Of a DNA stretch of 64,000 nucleotides, positions 16,009-25,150 are shown in pieces. The stretch lies in the NCBI GenBank assembly GCA_016793325.1, contig JAEUKI010000075.1, forward strand, positions 358,266-422,265, in the 5' to 3' direction. Numbering within the stretch: the first letter of the stretch is position 1; every line of letters starts with the position of its first letter. Below the pieces are notes generated by a model, which saw nothing but the letters and a program-made list of their open reading frames with translations, did not search any database and was not told where the DNA came from. The stretch is from Myxococcales bacterium (GTDB taxonomy: Bacteria; Myxococcota_A; Polyangia; Polyangiales; Ga0077539). The translations under genes were made by a program, and so were the position numbers.

Positions 16009-17505
16009 TTATCCTTGAGAGACGACTGAGAGGGCGCGGCGCGGCTTTCGACCGCCTTCGCTGACCCCGATGGCTTCGAACGCGCGCGCATAGTCGGCGA
16101 AGCGCCCGCCCTTTTTGACGGCGTCGTAGACGGCGCGTCCTTCGTTGGCGCCGCCCTGCGCGAGCACGTACTCGACCCACGCCCAGCGAGCGCTCGTGGG
16201 GCGAACGTCCGCGCGTCCCTTGAGCCCTTTGCGGAGGCGCTCGAGGCGGTCTTCGACGATCTTGATTCCCGCCCAAGGGTGCTTGTCGAGCGGCGTGTTT
16301 CGCTTCGAGACGAACGGCGCGATCCCGAGCGCGATCGGCGCCCGCTTGCTGAGCTCGCTGACGAACGCGACGCACTCGTCGATGTCTTCGTCGGTCTCGC
16401 TGGGCAGTCCGATCATCAGGTAGAGCTTGAGCGTCTGCATCGCGTGGGCGCGGGCGAGCTCGGCGCAGCGCTCGAGGTGCTCGACCTTGGCGCGTCGCTC
16501 GAGCATCGTTCGCAGGCGAGCGCTGGGCCCGTCCATCGCGGTGGTGAGCGTTCGATAGCCGCCGCGCTTGAGCGCCGCGACGAAGGGATCGGTCAGTCGA
16601 TCGGGCCGCAGCGACGAGAGGCCCACGCCCAGACCGCGATCAGCGAGCGCGTTGACGATGTCGACGATGCGCGGGTGATCGCTGACCGCCGCGCCGACGA
16701 GGCCCACTTTTCGCGCGCCTTCGGGCACGAGCGAGAGGATCTCGGCTTCGGGCGCGAGGCGCATTCCGCCGTTGGTGCTGCGGCGCATGACGCAGTAGGT
16801 GCACCCTCGCGAGCAGCCGCGCTCGGACTCGACGAGAAACATGTCCGCCAGCTCGGTCTCGGGCGTAATGATCTGCGAAAACGCTGGCAGTTTGTCGCTC
16901 TTCGCGATCGTCGCGAGCGACTCTCCGTGCCGCGAAGGGACCCACACGTTCGGGTGAGTCGCGAGCGCATCGAGCCGCGCTTCGTGCGTGTCGTGCGCGA
17001 CGAGCGCTTCGATCACCGCGTGAATGACGTCTTCGCCTTCGCCCATCACGACGGCGTCGGCGAAGGGCGCGAGCGGCGTCGGGTTCGAGAACGTGAGCGG
17101 CCCGCCCATCAACACGAACGGGTGGTGCTTCGACGAGCGCTCGCTCGAGAGCGCGGGGATTCCTCCGAGCTCGAGCGTCTCGATCACGCCCGCAAGCTCG
17201 TTTTCGTACGCGACGCTGAGCGCGATCACTGGATAGTCGCCGAGCGGGCGCTGTCCCTCGTACGTGACGAGCGTCTCTCGCGCGCGTCGGTGCTCTTCGA
17301 CGTCATCGGGGTAGAACGCGCGTTCGGCGACGGTGTCGTCGCGGCCGTTGAGCTCGCGGTACATCGTCTGAAACCCGAGCGAGCTCATCGCGACGCTGTA
17401 GGGCGACGGATACGTGAGCGCGACGCGGAGCGGAGCGGACTTGAAGATCGTTCCGCGCTCGCGAGAGAGACGTCGTTGGATGGTGTCGCGCAGGGAAGTT
17501 GGCAT
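16009..17505 (-). CDS. Radical SAM protein with cobalamin-binding-like N-terminal domain
   Basis: From ATG at 17505 the product is 498 residues. The N-terminal ~200 residues (RVALTYPSPYSVAMSSLGFQ, DYPVIALSVAYENELAGVIE, LMGGPLTFSNPTPLAPFADA, VVMGEGED) match the Rossmann-like half found in B12-type radical SAM proteins of the TIGR03960 kind. The radical SAM core follows, with cluster motif GCSRGCTYC near 226-233. The downstream LKLYLMIGLPSETDEDI and ALGIAPFVSKRNTPLDKHPW are typical of the barrel. The DxHxxG cobalamin motif is absent, so B12 binding is doubtful. The substrate is unknown. It heads a minus-strand unit with the helical gene that begins 8 nt after its stop. Confidence 0.85.
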   Translation of the reverse strand: MPTSLRDTIQRRLSRERGTIFKSAPLRVALTYPSPYSVAMSSLGFQTMYRELNGRDDTVAERAFYPDDVEEHRRARETLVTYEGQRPLGDYPVIALSVAYENELAGVIETLELGGIPALSSERSSKHHPFVLMGGPLTFSNPTPLAPFADAVVMGEGEDVIHAVIEALVAHDTHEARLDALATHPNVWVPSRHGESLATIAKSDKLPAFSQIITPETELADMFLVESERGCSRGCTYCVMRRSTNGGMRLAPEAEILSLVPEGARKVGLVGAAVSDHPRIVDIVNALADRGLGVGLSSLRPDRLTDPFVAALKRGGYRTLTTAMDGPSARLRTMLERRAKVEHLERCAELARAHAMQTLKLYLMIGLPSETDEDIDECVAFVSELSKRAPIALGIAPFVSKRNTPLDKHPWAGIKIVEDRLERLRKGLKGRADVRPTSARWAWVEYVLAQGGANEGRAVYDAVKKGGRFADYARAFEAIGVSEGGRKPRRALSVVSQG

Positions 17506-17766
17506 CTCGGCGGGTCGTGCGGCGGCGCCGTAGCGCTTGTCGGTCAATGTAGCAGTTCGAGCGACGGGAACGCGCGCGGACACTCTGCAACGATTGCGAG
17601 GACGCGACGTTGGTTGCGGGGCAGCGCTGTTTCGGCAGCGATGAAGCGTTGGACGGGGGCGTGTCGCCTCGTTGGTTCGCGGCGGCACATGCGTTGCCTC
17701 AGATTGGTGGCCATTTTTCTCTGATTCGGCTTGAATGCGTAGCAGACCCCGCGGAGGCAGTGACCG

Positions 17767-19563
17767 ATGACGCGCATTTTGTACCCGGCGCGACGAAGGA
17801 CCCGAGACGATCGTCGACGCAAGCCGGAGAGCGCGGCGTCGCGTGAGCGCCGATCAGCGGCGCGCGTGTGGTCGTTTGTTCTGTTGATTGCGGCGTTGTT
17901 CGTTGTGGGCTGTGGCAACGAGAGCGCCGCACGAACGAACGACGCTTCGACCGCGGATGCGTCGTTGCTCGCGAACGGGCAACGCGCGGCGCAACAGCAA
18001 GCGCTTCAACCCTCGCTCGCGCCGAGCGCTCCGACCGTCGATGTTGGACCCGTTCAGTGTGCGCGACGCGCGGATGGGCCTCCGTACTCGTGCTTGGTGT
18101 GCACCGTCGGCGCGGCTTGCGACACCGGAGTTCCCTGTCGACTCGGGCGCACGACGGCGTGCATCGGCGATCGACCGGTGTGCGCGGACATCGGCGCGGC
18201 TCCGAACGGCACGATGTGCGGCGCGATGGGCTCGGGGATGGTGTGCACCTCCGCGGTCTGTGCTTGCCCCGCGGGCCAGCAAAACTGCGGTGGCTTCTGT
18301 CGCATGGCGGGCAGCTGCACCGCCGGCGTCGGCGGCTGTGCCGTCAGCGGCAATTGGATCTGTAGCGGAACGAACGCTGTGTGCAGCGCGACACCTGCGC
18401 CGCCGCAAACAGAGACGTGCAACGGCGTCGACGACGACTGCGACGGCGTGATCGACGACATCGCGTCGGTGGCGTGTGTTCCTGCGCCGTGTCGTCGCGG
18501 GCAGACGTATTGCGCGGGAGGCGTTCAAGCGTGCTCGTACGCGAGCAACGACCCCGCGGGATCGATGTGCAGCAATCCCTCTGGCGGAACGTGCGACGGT
18601 GTTGGCAACTGCGCGTGTCCAGCAGGGCAAACCAACTGCGGTGGTGTGTGTCGCCGCATCGGCGATCCCTGCACCGCTGGCGTCGGCGTGTGTCTTCGCA
18701 CGGGCGTGACAGCGTGTACGGCGGGAGCGGTCACGTGCAGCGCTGTTCCAGGGCCGCCCTCGGCGGAGGTGTGCAACGGCCTCGATGACAACTGCAACGG
18801 CGTCACCGACGACATTCCGGCGGCCGCGTGTGTTCCGCGCGAATGCACGGTGGGCGTGCAGTACTGCTCGGGCGGCACCGGTCCGTTGTGCGCGCTCACG
18901 GGCAACGCGCCTTACGGCACGACGTGCACGTCGATCGGCAACGGTATTTGCAACGGGATGGGCTCGTGCACCTGCCCGCCGGGCTACTCGAACTGCGGCG
19001 GTCAATGTCTCCGCACGGGGACGAGCTGCACGGTCGGCGTAGGCGCTTGCCAACGAACGGGAACGACCGTGTGCGGGGCTGGTGCTTCGACGACGTGCAG
19101 CGTCGGGCCCGGCGCTCCCACGCCCGAGTCGTGCAACGGCGTCGATGACAACTGCGACGGCGCTGTCGACAACATCCCCGCGTCGACGTGCTCGCCCGCG
19201 GAGTGCAGGCTCGGAAATCAGTACTGCTCTGCGGGCGCGGGTCCCTATTGCTCGTACGCGGCGAACAGCCCCGCGGGCACGCCGTGCTCCGGCGGCTACA
19301 CGTGCAACGGCGCGGGCTCGTGCTGCGGCACCACCTGCAACTGGCAGTACGAGTGCAACTGGCTGTACGAGTGCACGCCGTACTACACGTGCTGGACCGA
19401 GTGGGAGCTGCAGTGGCAGTACGTCTGCTACGGCTGGTGGTGGTGGACGTTCTGCTTCTGGGAGCCGGTGTACGTCCCCGTGACGCGCTGCGGTTGGTTC
19501 ACCTCCTGCGGATGGAACTACACCTGCAACTGGAATTACCGCTGCACATACGGGTGCCGCTGA
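17767..19563 (+). CDS. MopE-like cysteine-rich lipoprotein with Trp/Tyr/Cys tail
   Basis: The product is 598 residues. GGAGG 8 nt before ATG 17767 supports this start even though the leader is long: 33 mostly basic residues before the hydrophobic segment WSFVLLIAALFVVGC (Cys49 lipobox). The body carries repeated blocks with CPAGQTNCGGVCRRIG and three MopE-type motifs, ETCNGVDDDCDGVIDD, EVCNGLDDNCNGVTDD and ESCNGVDDNCDGAVDN, which in other proteins bind metal. The last 75 residues (524-598, bases 19336-19560) contain 13 Trp, 10 Tyr, 3 Phe and 11 Cys, with motif C-N/G-W-x-Y-x-C four times. GC3 remains very high there, so it is genuine coding sequence. The stop TGA overlaps the next gene's ATG. 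Confidence 0.85.
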   Translation: MTRILYPARRRTRDDRRRKPESAASRERRSAARVWSFVLLIAALFVVGCGNESAARTNDASTADASLLANGQRAAQQQALQPSLAPSAPTVDVGPVQCARRADGPPYSCLVCTVGAACDTGVPCRLGRTTACIGDRPVCADIGAAPNGTMCGAMGSGMVCTSAVCACPAGQQNCGGFCRMAGSCTAGVGGCAVSGNWICSGTNAVCSATPAPPQTETCNGVDDDCDGVIDDIASVACVPAPCRRGQTYCAGGVQACSYASNDPAGSMCSNPSGGTCDGVGNCACPAGQTNCGGVCRRIGDPCTAGVGVCLRTGVTACTAGAVTCSAVPGPPSAEVCNGLDDNCNGVTDDIPAAACVPRECTVGVQYCSGGTGPLCALTGNAPYGTTCTSIGNGICNGMGSCTCPPGYSNCGGQCLRTGTSCTVGVGACQRTGTTVCGAGASTTCSVGPGAPTPESCNGVDDNCDGAVDNIPASTCSPAECRLGNQYCSAGAGPYCSYAANSPAGTPCSGGYTCNGAGSCCGTTCNWQYECNWLYECTPYYTCWTEWELQWQYVCYGWWWWTFCFWEPVYVPVTRCGWFTSCGWNYTCNWNYRCTYGCR

Positions 19564-21728
19564 TGAATACGCATCGCATTCGCAACGGACTTGCAGGGAC
19601 CTTCGCGTTGTCGCTCGCGCTCGCGGGCTGCCCGTCGCCAGCCCCCGCGCCGCAAGAGGACGTACAGATTCCGCCGCGCGACGTTCAGGGCGATCGGCCT
19701 ACAGTGCTCGATGGTTCGGGGCCCGATGCCGTGAGCGGCGACGCAGCGCAGGACGTGACCAACGCCGGCTGCCCGATGGGCACGACCGCGTGCGGGACCA
19801 CGTGCACCAATCTGCAAATCGACCGAGAAAACTGTGGTGCCTGCGGCAACGCATGCGGCGCGATGCAAGCGTGCATGGCTGGTACGTGCGCGGCGCTCAT
19901 GTGTCCGGCGGGCGCGACGCTGTGCGGTGATCGTTGCGCGAACGTTCAAGACGACCCGTCGCATTGCGGGATGTGCGGGCGGTCCTGCGGGATCATGGGG
20001 ACGTGCTCGGCGGGGACGTGCTCGTGTCCCTCGAGCGCCACGCGCTGCGGGAGCGACTGCACCAACACGCAGTCCGATCGCAACCACTGCGGCGCGTGCG
20101 ACAACGCGTGCCCGGCGGGCCAGGACTGCGCGATGGGCCGATGCGTCACGGCCTCGACGTGCCCGATGGGAACGACCTCGTGCGGCGGGCGCTGCACGAG
20201 CACCAACGCAGACCCCGCCAACTGCGGGACCTGCGGCAGGACGTGCGCAGCAGGGCAGAGCTGCGTCGGCGGTCTCTGCACGTCGGCTGCGACCTGTGAT
20301 CCTCCGCGCGCGATGTGCGGATCGAGCTGCGTCGCGCTGCAGATCGACCCGGAGAACTGCGGCTCGTGCGGGCGTCGCTGCGGCGCCGACGCGGACTGCG
20401 TCGCGGGCGCGTGCACGTGCTCGGGCGGGCGATCGCTGTGCGCAGGCGCGGGCTGCGTGAACCTCTCGACGAGCGACAGCAACTGCGGGGCGTGCGGCAA
20501 CGCGTGCTCTGCGGGGCGCGTGTGCATGGCGGGTAGCTGCGTCGACGGCGTGACGTGCCCGATGGGAACGACGGCGTGCGCGGGCTTCTGCGTGAACACG
20601 TCGATCGACGCGAACAACTGCGGCGCGTGCGGGCGTCGCTGCGCCGCGACCGAAGCGTGCACCGCGGGCGCGTGCGCGGCGACCTCGTGCCCCGCGGGCT
20701 TCATGCGCTGCGGAACCGAGTGCGTGAACGTCAGCGCAGACAGCCGCAATTGCGGCGCGTGCGGTCGCGCGTGCGGGACGCTCGAGATCTGCGACAGCGG
20801 GACGTGCCGCGCGGGGAGCTGCCCGGGCACGATGTGCGGGACCCTCTGCACGGACTTGAATCGAGACCCACGTAATTGCGGGGTCTGCGGTCGCGCGTGC
20901 GCCGCCGGGCAAGAGTGCACCGCGGGCACGTGCGGCGGGATGACGAGCTGCCCGGCACCGGGCGTCATGTGCGGCACGACGTGCACTGTGTTGGCGAGCG
21001 ACGCGCGCAACTGCGGTCGCTGCGGCAACGCGTGCCCGATGGGGCAGGTGTGCAACAGCGGCGTGTGCGGGACGGTCACGGGTTGTCCCGCGCCCGGCGT
21101 GATGTGCGGGACGACGTGCACCGTGCTCTCGACGGACGTGGCCAACTGCGGTCGCTGCGGCAACGCGTGCCCGGCGGGCCAGTCGTGCAGCGCGGGGACG
21201 TGCGTTCCCACGGGGTGCCCGGCGCCAGGAATCACGTGCTCGGGCGTGTGCGTGAACCCGCAGCTCGATTCGAACAACTGCGGCGCGTGCGGCAATCGTT
21301 GCCCGAGCGGCAGCTCGTGCGTCGCGGGCTCGTGCGTCGCGGGCTGCCCGATGGGCGCTGTGATGTGCTCGGGGTTGTGCACCAACATCAACCTCGATCC
21401 CAACCACTGCGGCCGCTGCGGAAACATGTGCCCCGCGGGGAGCTCTTGCTCCTCGGGCTCGTGCGTCGCGGGCTGCGGGAGCGGCTTCGCCAACTGCGCG
21501 GGCGCGTGCGTGCAGCTCTCGAACAACCGCCTCCACTGCGGAGCGTGCGGTCGCATGTGCGGCCTCTTGCAGCGGTGCGAGTCGAGCACTTGCGTGGACG
21601 GCTGCTACGCGGGCGAGGTCGTGTGCGGCGGCCGCTGCACGACGACGCAGTTCGACCCCGAAAACTGCGGCGCGTGCGGGACAGTGTGCCCGATGGGGCA
21701 GCGCTGCATCTCGGGCCGGTGCGGCTGA
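19563..21728 (+). CDS. Lipoprotein with 15 cysteine modules
   Basis: The product is 721 residues. The signal peptide ends LALAGC (Cys23), followed by an acidic Pro/Asp spacer. The remainder is fifteen modules of about 45 residues with the pattern CPxGxxxCGxxCxxxxxDxxNCGxCGxxCxxGxxCxxGxC, each with about eight cysteines. This is the MXAN_6577-like myxobacterial cysteine-rich domain, which automated pipelines sometimes mislabel as tryptophan synthase alpha chain; there is no such enzyme here. The ATG overlaps the stop of the preceding gene (TGATG), so translational coupling is likely, and the two lipoproteins probably work together at the surface. The module number suggests a long, rigid, disulfide-braced stalk (inference). 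Confidence 0.88.
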   Translation: MNTHRIRNGLAGTFALSLALAGCPSPAPAPQEDVQIPPRDVQGDRPTVLDGSGPDAVSGDAAQDVTNAGCPMGTTACGTTCTNLQIDRENCGACGNACGAMQACMAGTCAALMCPAGATLCGDRCANVQDDPSHCGMCGRSCGIMGTCSAGTCSCPSSATRCGSDCTNTQSDRNHCGACDNACPAGQDCAMGRCVTASTCPMGTTSCGGRCTSTNADPANCGTCGRTCAAGQSCVGGLCTSAATCDPPRAMCGSSCVALQIDPENCGSCGRRCGADADCVAGACTCSGGRSLCAGAGCVNLSTSDSNCGACGNACSAGRVCMAGSCVDGVTCPMGTTACAGFCVNTSIDANNCGACGRRCAATEACTAGACAATSCPAGFMRCGTECVNVSADSRNCGACGRACGTLEICDSGTCRAGSCPGTMCGTLCTDLNRDPRNCGVCGRACAAGQECTAGTCGGMTSCPAPGVMCGTTCTVLASDARNCGRCGNACPMGQVCNSGVCGTVTGCPAPGVMCGTTCTVLSTDVANCGRCGNACPAGQSCSAGTCVPTGCPAPGITCSGVCVNPQLDSNNCGACGNRCPSGSSCVAGSCVAGCPMGAVMCSGLCTNINLDPNHCGRCGNMCPAGSSCSSGSCVAGCGSGFANCAGACVQLSNNRLHCGACGRMCGLLQRCESSTCVDGCYAGEVVCGGRCTTTQFDPENCGACGTVCPMGQRCISGRCG

Positions 21729-21767
21729 GCGCGAGCGTCGCGCGCGGTGCGGTCGCGCCCCGTGCGG

Positions 21768-21776
21768 TGCTACCAT
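21768..21776 (+). promoter_or_regulatory. Putative extended -10, TGCTACCAT
   Basis: TGC-TACCAT ends 10 nt before the ATG at 21787. It matches the TGnTAnnnT pattern at 50638-50646 almost exactly (TGCTACCCT). No Shine-Dalgarno lies between it and the start. Confidence 0.4.
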
Positions 21777-21786
21777 CGCGCGCACG

Positions 21787-23526
21787 ATGACATCCGCCTC
21801 CATGGAGATGAGCGCTGGCGCCAAGAGCGCGGCGACGACGGCGACCGCGAAGCTCGACGAGCTCCTCGCGAAACTCAAAGAGAAGGCGCGGCCGTTTGCG
21901 CGGCTCTCGCCGACGGAGCGCGCCGCGTTGCTCGACGCGTGCATTCCCCGGTTGATGGAGTGCGCCGAAGGGTGGGTCGCCGCGGCCGTTCGCGCGAAGG
22001 GGCTGCGTCCGGATCACCCCGAGACGAGCGAAGAAGTGTTCGGCGGACCGATGACCACGGTGCGCAACATTCGTTGGCTCGCGTGGTCTCTGCGCGAGAT
22101 CGCCAAGAGCGGAAAGCCGACGCTCCACGACAAGCGCTTCGGCTCGATGCGCGACGGCGTGACGACCGTGGAGGTGTTTCCGGGTGACGCGCTCGACGGG
22201 GCGTTGTTCGCGGGGTTCTCTGCGCGCGTTCGCATGGAGAAGGGGATGGATCGCCAAGCGGTGATCGCGCGGCAGGCGAGCTTCTACGGCAAGAAGGACC
22301 CCGAGGGAGGCGTCTCGCTCGTGCTCGGCGCGGGCAACGTGGCGTCGATCCCGCCGATGGACGCCCTCTACAAGATGTTCGTCGACGGAAACGTCTGCAT
22401 CGTGAAGCTCAACCCCGTGAACGAGTACTTGGGGCCGTTCTACGACAAGGCGCTCGCGCCGCTCGTCGAGGCTGGGTATCTCGCGTTCGTCCAGGGCGGC
22501 GGTGACGTCGGCGCGTACCTCGTGAACCACAAGCTCGTCGACGACGTTCACATCACGGGCTCGGATCGCACGCACGACTTGATTGTGTGGGGCCCTCCGG
22601 GGCCGGACCGCGACCGGCGCATCGCGGCGAAGGACCCCTTGCTCAAGAAGTCCATCTCGAGCGAGCTCGGGTGCGTGACGCCCGTCGTGATCGCGCCTGC
22701 TGTGTTCAGCGAGAAAGAGCTGGATTTTCTCTCGCAGAACGTCGCGACCATGATGATCAACAACGCGAGCTGCAACTGCAACGCGGGCAAGATGCTCGTC
22801 ACGTCCAAGGGCTGGGCGCAGCGCGACGCGTTTCTCGCGAAGCTCCGCGCGGTGCTGAAGGACGTCCCGTCGCGCAAGGCGTACTACCCTGGCGCGTTCG
22901 ACCGCTACGAGCACTTGGTCGGCGGGCGCTCGGGCGTCGAGTCGTTTGGCGAGAAGACCAGCGAGAAGCTCCCGTGGACGCTCGTGATGGGGCTCGATGG
23001 AAACGGCGACGACAAGCTGTTCGTCACCGAGCCGTTCTGCCCGATCTTGAGCGAGGCGATGCTCGACGAGAGCGACCCTGTGAAGTTCATCGAGGCCGCT
23101 ACGCGGTTCTGCAACGACAAGCTCTGGGGGACGCTCTCGGGGATCATGGTCGTTCACCCGTCGATCGAGAAGGACGCCGCGGGCGCTGCGGCGGTGGACA
23201 CGGCCATCGCGGACCTTCGGTACGGCGCCGTCGGCGTCAATTGCTGGACCGGCGTCGTGTACGGAATGGTCACGCCGCCGTGGGGCGCGCACCCCTCCAG
23301 CACCCTCGAGAACATCCAGGGCGGTCTCGGCTGGGTGCACAACACGTTCATGCTCGAGGGCATCGAGAAGGTGGTCGTGCGCGCGCCGGTCACGGTCAAT
23401 CCGAAGCCGCCGTTCTTCGCCACGCACAAGAACGCGCACGTCGTCGCGCCGAAGGTCCTCGCGCTCGAGGCCAACCCGTCGTGGTTCAAGGTTCCGAGCA
23501 TCGCGATCAGCGCGCTCTTCGGTTGA
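21787..23526 (+). CDS. Aldehyde dehydrogenase-fold protein
   Basis: The product is 579 residues, longer than the usual ~490. ALDH landmarks: a cofactor-binding segment GGVSLVLGAGNVASIPPMDA, VCIVKLNPVNEYLGPF, HITGSDRTHDLIVWGPPGPD, an ELGCVTPVVIAP segment in the place of the catalytic-Glu motif, and ASCNCNAGKM near 328-337, where a cysteine sits at the nucleophile position. The C-terminal half has EPFCPILSEAML and GVNCWTGVVYG. The sequence is atypical: no canonical FxGSxxxG or ELGGK/S motif, so it is probably a divergent ALDH or acyl-CoA reductase-like branch with unknown substrate. The pseudouridine synthase gene follows after 25 nt on the same strand. The upstream TGCTACCAT suggests a near-leaderless mRNA. 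Confidence 0.8.
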   Translation: MTSASMEMSAGAKSAATTATAKLDELLAKLKEKARPFARLSPTERAALLDACIPRLMECAEGWVAAAVRAKGLRPDHPETSEEVFGGPMTTVRNIRWLAWSLREIAKSGKPTLHDKRFGSMRDGVTTVEVFPGDALDGALFAGFSARVRMEKGMDRQAVIARQASFYGKKDPEGGVSLVLGAGNVASIPPMDALYKMFVDGNVCIVKLNPVNEYLGPFYDKALAPLVEAGYLAFVQGGGDVGAYLVNHKLVDDVHITGSDRTHDLIVWGPPGPDRDRRIAAKDPLLKKSISSELGCVTPVVIAPAVFSEKELDFLSQNVATMMINNASCNCNAGKMLVTSKGWAQRDAFLAKLRAVLKDVPSRKAYYPGAFDRYEHLVGGRSGVESFGEKTSEKLPWTLVMGLDGNGDDKLFVTEPFCPILSEAMLDESDPVKFIEAATRFCNDKLWGTLSGIMVVHPSIEKDAAGAAAVDTAIADLRYGAVGVNCWTGVVYGMVTPPWGAHPSSTLENIQGGLGWVHNTFMLEGIEKVVVRAPVTVNPKPPFFATHKNAHVVAPKVLALEANPSWFKVPSIAISALFG

Positions 23527-23551
23527 TCGTGCTCGAGAACCGACGCGGGCG

Positions 23552-24295
23552 ATGACGCGCGACGCGATGACCGAGAGCGCGCGGGCCTCCGTCGAGCGCG
23601 CGGCTGCGAGCGCGCTCAGCGTGCTCTACGAGAGCGCCACCGCGGTGGTGATCGACAAGCCCGCGTGGCTGCTCGTGCACGACTCTGCCTGGGCAGGACC
23701 GCGCGAAAAGACGGTGATGTCCCTCGTGCGCGCGCAGCTCGGCGACGGGTTGGTCCCCGTGCACCGGCTCGATCGGCAGACGTCGGGCGCGCTCTTGCTC
23801 GCCAAGGGGCCGGACGCCGCGCGGGCGTGGCAAGAGGCGATGAGCGATGGACGAGGCGACAAGCGATACCTCGCGCTCGTGCGCGGCTGCCTCCGAGGCG
23901 CGTGCGACGTCGATCACGCGCTGCGCGACGAAGACGACGTGTCGCGCGAGGCTCGCAGCCGCTTCGAGCCCGTGTGCGCGAGAGAAGGCGAGGCGCGGAG
24001 CTCGCTCGTCATGGCGCAGATTTTCACGGGGCGGACCCACCAAGTGCGCCGCCACGCGAAGCACATCAGCCACCCGCTGCTCGGCGACTCGAACTACGGG
24101 AAGCAGCCGCTCAACCGTTGGTTTCGTGATCACTATTCACTGCAGCGCCTCGCGCTCCACGCGTATGGTCTCTGCGTCGCGCGGAGCGACGGCGAGCGCA
24201 TCGACGTGCGCTGTCCGCTCGCGACCGACCTGGCGAGCGTGTGCGACGGCCTCTACGGCGACGAGGAATGGCGGACGCGCGTCGCGCAAATGTGA
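23552..24295 (+). CDS. RluA-family pseudouridine synthase, TruC-like
   Basis: The product is 247 residues. The catalytic motif VPVHRLDRQTSGALLLAKG carries the essential Asp of RluA enzymes. Also present are GDKRYLALVRG and, near the C-terminus, RTHQVRRHAKHISHPLLGDS followed by NYGKQPLNRWFRDHY. The insertion after GDSNYG with N-R-W-F-R resembles TruC, which modifies U65 of tRNA, more than RluA or RluD. There is no S4 RNA-binding domain, as in TruC. The start is uncertain: ATG at 23552 or 23567 both fit. It follows the ALDH gene by 25 nt and probably shares its transcript. Confidence 0.85.
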   Translation: MTRDAMTESARASVERAAASALSVLYESATAVVIDKPAWLLVHDSAWAGPREKTVMSLVRAQLGDGLVPVHRLDRQTSGALLLAKGPDAARAWQEAMSDGRGDKRYLALVRGCLRGACDVDHALRDEDDVSREARSRFEPVCAREGEARSSLVMAQIFTGRTHQVRRHAKHISHPLLGDSNYGKQPLNRWFRDHYSLQRLALHAYGLCVARSDGERIDVRCPLATDLASVCDGLYGDEEWRTRVAQM

Positions 24296-24310
24296 GCAAA
24301 AATACAGGCG

Positions 24311-25051
24311 CTATAGCTTCGCGAGCAGGCGCTTGGCGAAGAGGTACGCGTCGCCCGGCCAGCGCGCGGAGACGTAGCGGTTGTCTTCGACGACGAACGC
24401 GTGCGAGTCGTCCGTGTCGGTCCCTCGGTGCGTGAGCTCGATCGGGCCACGAACGAAGTCCGACCGTCGCGCGAGGCTCTCGCGGACCTCGTCTTCGACG
24501 TACGCGGGGTAGGTTCGGTAGTAGCGACCGAGCTTCCACGCGGTGAGAAAGTACGCGGTGCGCTCCATGTATTTGGGCAGGCACGTGGTTCGGCGCCCGT
24601 GAAGAACGCTGCGCCCGGTGCTCGGGTCGATCGCGCGCGCGGCGACGAGGGCTCCGTGGCAGATGGCGCCCACGGGGCGATCGAGGGCGAAGAACGCGGC
24701 GACCTTCGCTTGCAGCTCGCGCGACCCGAGGTACTGACGCATCCCCGGCGCGTGACCGCCCGGCAGGATCAGCGCGTCGAACGCTCGAACGTCGATCGAT
24801 CCCCACGCGAGCGGCGAGGCGAACTCCGGGGACTCGAGCATTTCGTTGTAGAACGCCGCGGGTTCGGGCTCGGCTCCGAGCTGGCCGAAGAGCACGCCCG
24901 TGAGCAGCAGCGGGTCGGCGGCGGGTCTGGTGCTCCCGTGCTCGGTGACGAAGACGACCTCGTGGCCTGCGCGGCGCGCGAGCTTCCATGGGACGGCGAC
25001 CTCGGTCACGTCGAAGTCGCGATCGGGGAGCGGGATCCACAGGCGTTTCAT
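24311..25051 (-). CDS. DJ-1/PfpI family (class I glutamine amidotransferase-like) protein
   Basis: From ATG at 25051 the product is 246 residues. A flavodoxin-like fold starts with LWIPLPDRDFDVTEVAVPWK and HEVVFVTEHG. ALILPGGHAPGMRQYLGS marks the strand before the elbow, and GAICHGALVAARAI contains the nucleophile Cys with His next to it, as in PfpI/DJ-1/Hsp31 proteins. Family members act as glyoxalases, deglycases, chaperones or proteases, and the sequence does not settle which. The insertions around TTCLPKYMERTAYFLTAWKL resemble the longer Hsp31-like branch. It converges on the pseudouridine synthase gene and diverges from the large lipoprotein at 25151. Confidence 0.85.
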   Translation of the reverse strand: MKRLWIPLPDRDFDVTEVAVPWKLARRAGHEVVFVTEHGSTRPAADPLLLTGVLFGQLGAEPEPAAFYNEMLESPEFASPLAWGSIDVRAFDALILPGGHAPGMRQYLGSRELQAKVAAFFALDRPVGAICHGALVAARAIDPSTGRSVLHGRRTTCLPKYMERTAYFLTAWKLGRYYRTYPAYVEDEVRESLARRSDFVRGPIELTHRGTDTDDSHAFVVEDNRYVSARWPGDAYLFAKRLLAKL

Positions 25052-25150
25052 CGGAGCGTCGCGCAGAGTGCCACGGTTGCGCTCGTCGCGCGCGGGTGGG
25101 CGCATTGCGGTACCGTACCGCTGGTCAATTACTTTTCAGCGAGGAGCGGC

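Noticed and set aside
19563..21728. Tryptophan synthase alpha chain
   Set aside because: Database entries with this cysteine module sometimes carry that name. There is no TIM-barrel sequence or TrpA motif here, only secreted cysteine modules.
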